A stretch of DNA of 64,000 nucleotides. Origin: Gymnothorax reevesii (taxonomy: Eukaryota > Chordata > Actinopteri > Anguilliformes > Muraenidae). The stretch lies in NCBI GenBank assembly GCA_029721435.1, contig CM056573.1, positions 153,905,947-153,969,946 of the forward strand. The letters run 5' to 3'. A model generated the notes under the pieces. The model was not told the DNA's origin. It did no database searches and saw only the letters and a program-made list of their open reading frames with translations. The translations under genes and the position numbers were made by a program. Positions 45,201 to 57,200 of this stretch are shown here, piece after piece. Position 1 is the stretch's first letter; each line of letters opens with the position of its first letter.

Positions 45201-48200
45201 GTCATGAGCTTTTGGCTATGACACCTTTGAGCCTTTGTGGACTATCAGCACAATTTCTAGTTGCCAAGATAAATATTTACTTGCATATGGCGACTTGGCG
45301 ACCAATTATTTTGAGCCCTGAATATGCAAAAAAAAAAAAATTTAAAATGGGAGAGGGGGAAAATACTTTTTCACAGCTCTGTATTGGTGCATGCATGTAA
45401 TAAAATAAAATCTGAATTGCTGTTGGTCCTCTGTGATAATCTCAGGCAGATGATTTCCATGGGTTTGACCCTGAGAATGAAGGGTACCGAAGCCCCATGC
45501 GCTCAGGACACAAACGCTCGAAAAGTAAGTACCCAAACGATGCAATTCTACAAAACAGACTTTTAATTTTGAGCAAATAAAATTTTTAAATGAGATAAAG
45601 ATACAGATTACGGTCTACTCTTTTTTTTTTTTTTTTTTTTTTTGCACAACATATGTTAATGTTTCATTTAAAGCTCTGTTTGGCAGTTGAGGCAAAAAGT
45701 TTGGATGTATTAAAAGTTCATTGATGAGTGTTTCCAACTTGCATGTCTTTGTTTGCAGGTAATCCTCCTAAATCTATGTGGTTAAAACAGACACAAGAGA
45801 AGCCCTCCCCTTCTTTGTCCCTTTCACCACCAAGAAGTCTATCGCCCATTCCGAAAAAGCCTTCTAAACCTCCCCCAGATTCTAGGCAGAAATCTCTGAA
45901 TTCTAAACCTGAGACAAATGGTGGAAAAAGTTCAGACAACCCTGCAAAAACAGTTAAAGTTCCCCCCCAGTCATCAAAACGGAGAAAGCCCCAAAACTCT
46001 AAAAAGCCTAAAATTACTGTCAAATTAGTGGCAAAAAAGACGATCAAGAAAGAACTTGCAGTCAGTCAGAAGCCTGCAAAAAAGCTAAAGGTGGCAGGTT
46101 TTAAATTTATTTCAAAAGCTCAGAAAATACAACACACTCAGCTCTCTAGTCCGCACGTCAAGTTAAAGGACGGGAGCATGGCTGGTGGTGCTGAGCCGGT
46201 CAAAAGCAGCGGTAGAGCAAGGGGACAACCTTTAATTGGAAAGCAAGACAGGAAGACGGTTGTGGGCAAAAAGGAACCTAACAAATCTCGCCAGCGGGCC
46301 AAAGGTAATGTCTGTGACCAAATTACAGAAGGGAAGCAGGATCTTCCTCTGGAAGTTCTAAACACTGTGTCCAAGGCTGATGGAAAGAAATGCAGACACA
46401 GACCGAAAGCTTTGGAGACAAACTCTGAAGGCTATAAAAAGAGACGTAAAAAGGTTGATCCAATGTCTGAAATGGGTCGCGCACTCGTAGCAGAATCAGA
46501 AAGTCCCTCTTTGGAAGTTAGTACTTCAGAGGTTCCAATGGCAACACTGGACAATCCAACATGCGGAGAGGAAATGGAGAAATTGGCTAGCACAGATGAA
46601 AATAAGGATGATAATCAAGTAACTGGCTTCCCTGTTCCTCCAGGAATAGAGCCAAAAGAATCCTCTCAAAAGGTAGATGAGAGTCTACCTTTTGAATATG
46701 ATGGCAAAGACATGGGAATCCCTGGCCTGAAGCTAAAGAGGGTTAGGAATCCTAAAGCCATGCTGGCTAGTTCAGCCCGGTCTCACTCAAGTGGACGTGG
46801 TTCTAAAGGCTCACGCAAGAGACAGAGTAAATTTGTATGGACGCTGACATTAGTAAAGGGTAAAAGCACGGTTGGTAAGCCACAAGAGACTGAAGGCATT
46901 GGCAAAATGGCGGAGAGCCTTGGAGACTCTAGAATGAGCCAAACTGCTTCTGATGACTCTTCAGAAGTCAAAAGTCCAGAGAAAGTGGACTGCGGGGATA
47001 TTAAAGTTGAGGGTATGCCTGGACTATCAAAGCATAGACGAAAGCGAACTAAGTCATGTAAGCACAAAAAAGAAAAGCTCTCTTTGAATATTGAAGTAGG
47101 AGAAGTAAAGCAAAAATTTCCAGATGAGGTCTCACCAACAGAAGGAAATATTGTGATCAGAGAGACTGTTCCACCACTCCAGTTAAAGGTGGTTTCCTCA
47201 CCAAACAAAGTGAACAGTTTACAGCCTTCATTCTTTATTCGTCGGGTTGGTCCGGATTCATTACAGAAAGAAGAATTGGCAGAAAGTATTGATGACTGTC
47301 CTGCTGAAAAACCATCCATATTGGAAGCCACCATCCCACCAGCTTCTAAAGTAAGGGTTGGATCCAACCTTGGTACACCAAGAAAGAAGCGTGGACATAA
47401 GCCTTGGACTAGCCATAAACGTAGGCCTAAGAAGAGTCTTGCTGTTGGAATCACTCCACCTTTACCTGTCGCTGAAGATGAGGCTCCTAGTAAGGAATTT
47501 CCTGCTGAAACCGTTGTGCCACAGCAAAGAAGACAATCTGGTCAAATGGGTGATTCAAGGAGAAGAAGGTCTTCCCCAGTAGAGGAGAAGCTGTGGTCAT
47601 GTGAAGCTGAATTGGCACTTCAGCCTGCCTTGTTAGAACCTTTGGCAGTGCCAGATAAGGAGCCAGAGTCAAAACAGGAGATTGCTGCAGATCCAAAAGA
47701 AGGTGAAGTTTTAGTATTAGAACCTCCAGTGACTGAACAACGACCTTTGTGTTTAGTCAGGAAACCTTCCAGACACTGTAAGAAGCGAAGGAGGGCATTA
47801 ATTGGTCCTAGGCTGAAACGCAGAAGGCAGCTTCCTATAGTTCTTCAGGAAGGGGTGGATATTGAGGATTATTGTCCATCCCCGTCAAGGCCAAAACTAG
47901 TTGGTGTTTTGAAAACAAAATACCGTAGGAAACAAGTTCCTACCTCAAACCTTCAGTTTCTTGGGATGAAACGCCCAAGAGCCCGGCCGACACTTTTAAC
48001 GAAGGACTTGGAAATGGATATAGCCCAGCAGCTTCTCGACCAGGATGAAAAAACCAAGGCTGAGGGAGAGTCGCAACCAGAGTCCAGAGACCCTCAGAGG
48101 AGGAAATCCAAATTCCTTAAGAATATCCGACATTTTATCATGCCTGTAGTCAGTGCCCGATCATCACGGGTCATAAAAACGCCAAAGAGGTTTATGGATG

Positions 48201-51200
48201 ATGCAGGCATGTCTGTTCTCCCAAGGAGAAGCACCCCTAAGAAAAGTCACTTGGGTCTACATCCAAGATCTTCAAGGAAATGTGAGGATGTTGCAGTTGA
48301 GGACCTCATTCCTGAATTGCCTCAGGAAAATGAGGACCCTTTGACGGAGCCCTCCTTAGATGATGATCTATCATCAAGCTTGGGGTACTGCAATGATTCC
48401 ACAGTTACAGAAGAACATCCTACCATGGATAATGTTTCAGGAAAGCGGAAGTCCCTGTTAAGGGAGCCCAGTTTCAAATGGCGTGTGATTGGTGCTTCTG
48501 GCGGAGAAGTATTCACTCTTGCTAAACCTCGAGAGAAAGTTAGAAAATACAAGAAACGGCTTTCCCCTAAAGGTTTCTTTACACATGGGGATACTTCTGC
48601 TGTCAGTCCTTCCCTGCCTAACTTGAAAAGGACTCCCAAGCTTTGTGCTGGGAAGGCACAAACAAAAATCTATAAAAGACTTAAAAAGCTGACCCCAGTA
48701 ACTGGTAGAAAGCGCAGGAAGAAGGCGGGGATTTGCTTTGCTCTTGCAAATCCGACTGATCTGGAGAAAGGAGGGCAAGTTTGTGTTAATGAGGACCCAG
48801 TTCAAATTAAATCTGTCTGTGATGTGGGGAAGGAGAAAGCCAAGCTGAAGATCGAGGATCTCAATTCTCCCGGAGTTATCCGAAAAGTTGCAGTGTGTGT
48901 TCGTGCCCGTGGTTTGGAGGGTCAGGTGTTGCTGTCTGGAAATCACATGGAAGAGTTTGAGAAGGAAGAGATAAACATGAAAGCGGAATCCCCAAGGCCA
49001 AAGCCCAATGGTAAGCATGCTTTTGACAATCCTAGATTGCTGTATGTATAATTAACTTAATCTATTTTCTTATTAGTTTTCATACTACTCTGCCTTCCCC
49101 TGAAGATGAGACCTTGAAAGCAGAGCCTACAAATCAGGAATTGCAGCCAGCCTTGGATCAGAGTGCAGTGAGTGAACGGGTTGTATTGGATGAGAAGGGC
49201 ACCTCAAACCGTATTCGTTTGACCAGTGCCAACAAGAGGATGTTTCACCTGTTAAAGAGGGCCAGGGTTCAGCTGATCAAGATTGACCAGCAGAAACAGC
49301 TGAAGTCTTCCCAGGTAATGACCCTTTTATAGGTCTGAGTCCCAAATCTTGTGCTGTAAGCTTTATTTTTCCTCTGACTACTGAATGAATCACCTTTGCT
49401 GTAAATTTTGTGGTAAAATGTGAGACAGACTGCAGATGTGTGCAATAATGACTAAGATCAAGTCCTCCATAGCTTCTTTCTGGATCTTTGAGTGTGGGAG
49501 TTCGGGATGGCACTGTGACAGGCGTGAAGAGAAGAAGGAGAAGACGAGAGCGCCTGGAAGCTTGCACGGCTAACAAGAATGGGGCCCCGCAGGTATGGTT
49601 GCCACACTGAAGGAAGCGCACAAATGCCTTACGTGTCCTGTCCATTAAGCCACTGACTTCTAATCTCTCTGGTGTATGGGGGATATATCTTACAGGCCTC
49701 AAATGAAGTTATTTTTAGGGCAATGCCCTTTGGGATTTTAAAATTGGGGCATCAAGGCCAAAATGTTGGGCACAAAGGCCAAAACTAAATTAATCAATTT
49801 TACAAGAAAAATAAGTGATAATGACATTGTATGTAGATAAAGCAATATAAATTAATAATTAGGAGCGCATTAAAAACCAATATTTTATTAGTTTTTAAAA
49901 TTGTTACATTTTTTATTTTAATTTGCAGCAATTTATTAACAGAACAATTAAGACCAAAACTTGACCAATAATTAGAAATTATAATGAAAAAGTGAATGCC
50001 TATTGGCAACATTTATATAATTGGCATTGTAAGGATGATGATATAAATGCAAAAATCAAAAACTTTCATTGACTTCGCGGCATTTATTTTCACCATCGTC
50101 GCAGTTAGTCACTCAGCCGTGCATCATGCCTGACAACGCCCTTTAACCATGACTACGTTCAGAGTATAGAACAGATTCTCGGGGCTTATTGCTTATGCCT
50201 TGGTCCCACTGGGGAAAAATCATTGGTGATGTGGAAATATACAAATTTTCTAGTAGTCCCACTCGAAATTGCACTTTTTAGGCATCGGGGATGGTCTGGT
50301 GAACGTTCACTGATGCTTCGGCTATGATCATAATGTGAGCTGATTTTTCTCAATCCAAAAGGATGTATGGTTGTAGGATACCATTCTCACACAACGTTGC
50401 CGTATTCGTGAATGAGTGGGCGTGTCGTTGGTCGCATTAAGTGCTCAAAAGTCCAGCACAGCGTGAGGGCGGGAGCCGCACAGCTCAGACGCTGTGTCGA
50501 AAATCGCCACTTTGGGTAGTTTTTGGGCACCGCGGCTACTTAAAAATAGGGCAAGCGAAACTGGTGGTTTGGGTAGTCGGGCATGACGGCCACACAGGGG
50601 GGCATTCGCAGCAATCAACTCAACTCAAAAACCTCTAGTTTTTTTCACATAACTTTTTTATGCTAAAACAATTGGATTGGACGAACATGTTACCGGTGTC
50701 AACACATTCTGGATTTTTTTTCATTGAATGTTGGCCATACCTTGGGCAAATTTTATCCAATTCCCTTAGTTTGCCATGGCCAGGAAATTTGTCAAATGTA
50801 CCATCGTTTGCACACATGGCCGTTGGAAATCTCCATTTCAGAACATATTTTTTAAACAAATATTTTCCTATCTTGGCATTATGACATCAATTTCATCAAA
50901 TTCTTTTTTCATTCATTTGGAAAATAAATCCGCTACAATGTGCATTGATAAGCAAGTTATTATAATCATTGGCGACACTTTGTGGGGCCCCAGTAAGGGT
51001 GGCCCCTCCCAAAAACTAAAAAATTAAAAAAATATATATATTTTGTCATAAAGAAAATTGATATTGCAAATTTCTCTGGTGGATTCGTGAACCTCATGGG
51101 GTGGTTTATCAATGCTGAAAATTATTTTGAATTCGGTGGTGTCGGCCAGAAAGGGCCCTTAATGGGACTCCACCTTTATCGTGATAACTTTAAGTGCAAT

Positions 51201-54200
51201 AAAAGCAACTGCCCCTATGGGGCAGACAGGTGAGGCTGCTTATTACCTTTTTTTAATACCTACTGCTGTGTGGAACAAACATCAGAGGCCATTTGAAATA
51301 TTTCCTGGCAGAAAAAGCCATTGGAAGTCTGATTATTACCAGCGAGGTTGGATAGCTTCCTTCACCTTGGCATTATTAGCTTACCTTAAATCAATTCCCG
51401 TGTACTTTGCCTCACTTGTAATCAGGCCATTTATTCAGCCAACTGTCTGATCAAGGCCAAAATGTGCCCTTTAATGATTTAAGAAGAGAAAATGAGAAGC
51501 AGCCATACCTAACCAGGCTACTGTGTTAGATTGAGAATATTGGCAATCCTCAATTTGTGTGGTGTCATTTTTGTTGCAGTTTTCATTGTATTGTATGCCT
51601 GCAAGTTTCTTATGGAATATGGAATTGCCACACTTGGAGAATGTTCATCTAGCTTTTTTACTTCATAGCAGGTAAACAAATAGCAAATTTAACAAAAAAA
51701 AAAAACTCCATGAAGCATACCATAAGGATTTATTTTATTTTATTTTAATATCTGTGTTATTTAAACTGTTTTTAGTGCCTGTGCATAGCACTTTGGCCAA
51801 CTTTGTTGTTTTTAAAGTGCCCTATAAATAAAATTAGATTGAATTGGACACCTCAAACAAAGTAAATGCAGTTCTTTTTCCTCTAGAGGAAGTAGAGGAA
51901 AAAATTAAGAAATCATCAACAAAAAAATAAAACAGAATTAGTACTTTGTTGCACCTCATCTGGCTATTGATGGACTCAATTCTTAGACACATGGACTTTA
52001 TCAATGAAAAACAATATTCTGTATCAATCTGGTTCTGCTTCCTCAGATAGCAGTTGACTTGACATGGACCATTTTTAAAATTTCCACCAACAATTTTTAG
52101 CTGGATTGAGATATGCGCTGTTTGCTGGCCATGTAAAAAGCTGGATGAATATTCTCCAAGCGAGTCGATGCCATAATTTTTGTCAGGATTTGCAACTTTG
52201 GTCTCAACTGTGGAGTGGTCTCCATGTAGGCCGATCACTAATACGTCAGTGTGTTCATTTTAAATCTTGTCTCCCACGCCCCTCCGCCCCATCTCATCAG
52301 GACTTGCGCCGAGGTGGCCCACGGATCAAACATGTGTGCCGGGCAGCCGCTGTAGCACTGGGGCAGCCCCGTGCCACAGTTCCTGACGACATTCCGAGGT
52401 TAAGCGCCCTGCCACTCCACGAGAGACGCAGCATCTCCCCTTCTCCAACGGCAGAAGGTGATCTCATGATGGCAACACAGCCCATATACCATGGGACAGA
52501 GATGTCTGCTGGCTTTATAGGATTACAGCATTGTCCTTGTCCTGCTTTTGAAGACTTTTAGTCAAAGGGGTCATATCATGCCCTTTCCCCAATGTAATAT
52601 TTTCATTTTCCTGGTCTCCTGGTTTCCATGGTCATTTGCATGTTTTGTGGTCAAAAAGCACCCATTTACAGCTGAACAGGCTGTGTGTGCCGCACCTTAG
52701 GCTCACTCGGCCCGAAACGGGCATTTTTGGCTCCTGTCTCTAAGCCCAAATGATTCAGATTAGCAAAATGGCCTTTCTAGCATCAGAGCACTTATTTGTT
52801 TGTGCCATGTCATGAATCATATTCATGCAACTTTGGGTGTGCTCAACATCCACTCTGCTCCCCCCCCCGTTCCCTGCAGTGGCTCTACTTCCCCCGGGGG
52901 GCCTGCCCCCTAGTTTGAGAACCACTGTTCTAAGCACAATATCCTCCCTTCGTTTTCCTTTTGAGATTCGATTCAAATGGAAAACTGTCTTCCAGAAATG
53001 CGCCAACCAAACTCTTCACGGTCTGTGTCCAACCTGGCATTTTTAGACGATGTGGCAATCTAGCCACTATTTGGGCGTTATGGACATGTTGTATTGTGAC
53101 GTGGACATGTAATGGAACAAAAGGATTGACAAAAAAAGGCATTTCTGTTAACTGTTGAAGGAAAGGGAAAAACCCGCCAAGCCTAATGTAACCGCTTTTG
53201 ATTACACTGTAAAAATATCATGGGTAACTTGAAGCTCCAAGGCAGTGTATAAATTAATAATTATTTCCTTATACAGTGGTAAGTCAAAGTGCAGATTGGT
53301 TGTATACTGACTGCTTATTGGGCTTGATATTCCCTGAGTGTGGGAAAACCAAAGGATTCCTCAAATGGCAGTCTTCTCTCCCTCATAGGCAGGATATCCC
53401 CTTCAGGGCCTGGCAGCCCTGCCACCGAAGATGTAAAGATTTCTGGTCGGCGGAGCACAGTTGTTCGTCCCCGAAGCGAGTACGGGCCCTTTGGAATGCG
53501 ATCGCGGAGGTGTGGCACGTGCAAGGGGTGTCACCATGAGGAGGACTGCGGCGAATGCATTAACTGTCTGGACAAGCCCAAATTCGGTGGACCCAACACA
53601 AAGCGCCAGTGCTGTGTGTAAGTGGCGGGTTATGTATGCACTCAGCAATATTGATCCAAAATGCGGTAACCTTTTGAAGGATTATTTTTTAAATGAGAAT
53701 TAGTAATATATTATTTTTTACGTCTTTTGCCTGGAGCGGTCTGCTCAGCACAATTCAGCCCATCAGGAATTACATGTAAGACCTCTCCCTTTCTATTCTG
53801 TCCTCCCAGGTTTAAGAAGTGTGACCGCATTGAGCTGAGGAAGGCTCAGCGCCTGGTGGGCAAGTTCCCAAAGGGTACATTGGCCTGCTGTTTCACACAC
53901 CATCTATTGCCCTCCATTTCCCCTCAGAAACACATTCATTCTTTAATCCACAGTGTCATGCATAATGCAGTTTCCCATTTTCTTGTATGGATTTAGTTGT
54001 AGCTCTATCGCACAGTTGATGCTCAGGTTTTAGCAAAGAGTAGGGTTAAGGCCAAGTCCATAACTGATATTATCACATGGCAGTTATTAATGCATAACAC
54101 GCTGTTGTATAATGTTGTAAGACCATGAAGGAAATCATGATTATATTACTACAAGTAGAATGCAAAGCATGTGTGCGAGTCATTTATTGGTCTGGTCATT

Positions 54201-57200
54201 TGTCAGCTCAATGCACCCTCTGTTGTCAATTTCGAGCAGAGCAGGTGGTCGGTTGATGACAAGCATACAAACGGGGGCGCGTTGAGTTGACTAATAAGGG
54301 CCTTGCGCGCTGCGTGCGCCTGCCCTAATTGGGCATGAGTCATAGTTTTCTAGTTCATAGATTAATGATGCAGTCTAAATGGGCCTGTTTTTAATCGCCA
54401 CAGTGGAAAGAGTAATATCGATATGAATGCTGTCCTTTTAGATATGGATGCACTTTATTGTCCGATTTGGCCAGATGCCAACCATCCCATGTGGCGGGGG
54501 ATGTTTGTTTTCATTGGTTTTGTAACTTATTCTAATCATTTTTATTAGTACTGTGTTATTTTGTGTGTATGTTCTGAATTCTCCTTTTGAGGAGGTTTTT
54601 GACAAATAAATAGATACATAAGTGTAGATTGTGTCTCTTTGTATGCATGTTTGTGCGAGCATACATGTGTGTTTATGCATACAGGCACAGGTCACACCAA
54701 GCGGAGGAGGTCATCTGCCAGCGGCTGTCCCTCAAGTAACGACGAGGGCGAGGCTGGTGATGGAGGGGACCAGTCTCCACCTGCTCTCCCCACTGATGGC
54801 GAAAGCCCATCGCTGAGGAAGCAGCCGCGTCGCTGCGTGAAGCCGCGCTCCTACTGTGACCTTCTGGACTACGACTCAGACCTGGACATCGTGGGAACCT
54901 TCAACTCCACTTCTCCTGGTCGCCGGAGGGCCTCTGGGCCTCGCAGCCATGGTAGGGGCCAGAGGGATCATCAGTGGTGCGATGGGAGGATGGTATTTCT
55001 CTAAACCAGTAGCTCAGTGACAAGATATAACATCTGCAGCAGGTCAAGTTATTTTAGTCCATGTCATAGTTTTTGTGGCTCTGCTTGCTTCTATTCAGTT
55101 GACCAATGTGATCAGGGCTTCCGCCAAAATATTTTTCAGAGGGGGATTTCCCCCTTTCCAACTTTTTTTGGGGGGGATTTTCTATTTGTTGGGTGGGGAT
55201 TTCAGTATGTAACGGCTAGCTGTCACAACCATCAGAGACTGTAACAACTATTCATTTATGATATTGAGATGAACTGAAAGTAGACAAAAGTTCTCACAAA
55301 AATAAAACATTTATTCAAAAAAGTAATTATTGCACTCTGTGACCGTGTAAAATTTGAAAAATTAAAACTATGAGTTTCAACTGCCATTGACAATAATCGG
55401 ATAACGGATATTACGCGACAGAACGGTATGCTTTAGAATAGGACTGGGCTTGACTAGATCCTCTAGTCAACAAACAAACCTGCAAAGACACAAAAAATAG
55501 CAGTGCTTTCGCTTAGCAGCGCGATTCTCGGTCGCTACGTATAACCGCATGGAACCTCTACGTGAAAAATGAAACGGAAAGAACAGAAGGCGACACTTTG
55601 GAAACCGTTATCGTACGCCCATAAATTAAAGGCTGGCATTGACGGCATGGGGGAAAAAAAAATCATTAACGTACATGTGAATTATGAAAATTATTCACTC
55701 GATTGGAAGCGAGTCCGGTGAATAAACATTTTAATGAATAGATGAAAGGTGCAGATGGCGCAAACCTTGTCCTCAAAGCGAAAATATGTACAGCGCTAGG
55801 CAGGCTAGTGATTACCATGTCTGAAATTAGGGACGACATTAGCCATGAAGATGTATAGCCACTGCGCTCATTGGGGTGCTGCGCAACGAAAGGGAAGATT
55901 CGAGATCATCTGCGTTCAGCGGCAAGGCAGAAAACGTACCCAGTGTTTGGATAGTTACTCTCTGAATGTCCAATCTGTTCAGATTTTGTGGACATGAATG
56001 AACGTGAGAGTCAAGCAGTACTTGTATAGGCCGCTTGCACACTGGACGCAGCACGAATTTCTCGCACGACAGATTACATTGACTTTGAACGTAGTCAGTC
56101 ATGCAATTTCATTTAATTGAAAACGTGCAGGAAAGGCCCGCATTGACTATTTTTTTTCTTGCAGGCGTTAGGGCAGTTTTTGCGGGAATCCCACTATCGC
56201 GCTGCTTGGCGGAGCCCTGGTGAAAGATTCTATTCAACTACGAGATATCGGTGGCAGTCTGCAGCTTAATGGCTGTATTGCTTGGCAGAGATCTGGGGCG
56301 GTTCAAGTTCCTTTATTGCCTCAAAATGATCAGGGCTACTGTTTTGTCCCTAACTATTGATTAATCCTTAGTGCTGTGTTGCTGGAAATCAAAGTATTTG
56401 TGAAATATAACGATAACGGTCAAACCCAGTCCTGTGTCTGCAGACTGAATGCTCGCTCTCCCTCTCGGGATGAGCTTGAAGCACTGAAATTCTGTTCATA
56501 GTTTAGCAGTTAATGTCAACTGTGAGTAGTGATGAGAAGTTCTGTGCCGAGGCTTCAAGGCGTGTGCCGAGTAATACAGGAATTATTTTGCGAAGCGCGA
56601 ATCGAGGTGTCGTATTGATGCCGTATGCGATGACTTCGGAAGCCTCGCCAGCCGGCCGTACCTTGTGACCGGTTCATGAAGTGGTTCGCAATTTGGCGTG
56701 CGATTCCTCACGTGGGTGGTCTATGGAATGTCTGACATTGCCCAGAAACACTTGCTGCCTCAATGACGATATCAACAGCTGAATAAAATTATCATTGTTT
56801 GTTTTATGAAGCATTTAACAAAAAGAAATCTAAGTTATTTCATTTTATAACGACTTATGTTCAATTAAAATGATCAATAATGTACCATGATGACATCGAC
56901 TTGCCAGCAGCGTGACTGAGAAATAAATGCAATTGCAGTGGTGTATATATATCCAGTAACCTGTAACTAGGGTTGCATATATTTGTAGGCTCTAGGCGTC
57001 GCTAGTGTTGGGTGGGATCTCTGTTGCCACTTATGGAAGGTGCCCCTTAAAGATCTCCTAATATATTTCTATTCATAGTATCCTCTTTTGATACGCCACT
57101 GTGGTAATATGATCCGCGATATTTTGCCCAGTAGATGGCGTAGTGAGCAGATAAAGCCTCAAGAAGCGTCACCCATTAGCGAACCACTTTGGGAGAAAGC

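Noticed and set aside
49077..49105. TATTAG as acceptor of kmt2b exon 4
   Set aside because: It would put the conserved LLKRARVQL block out of frame with exon 3; the CCCTGAAG acceptor at 49105 keeps phase.
53389..53874. Assignment of the CXXC gene as kmt2a or another CXXC protein
   Set aside because: The pre-[13 protein letters not shown] block excludes CXXC proteins outside MLL, and the [11 protein letters not shown] and RRCVKPRSY blocks are closer to KMT2B than KMT2A.
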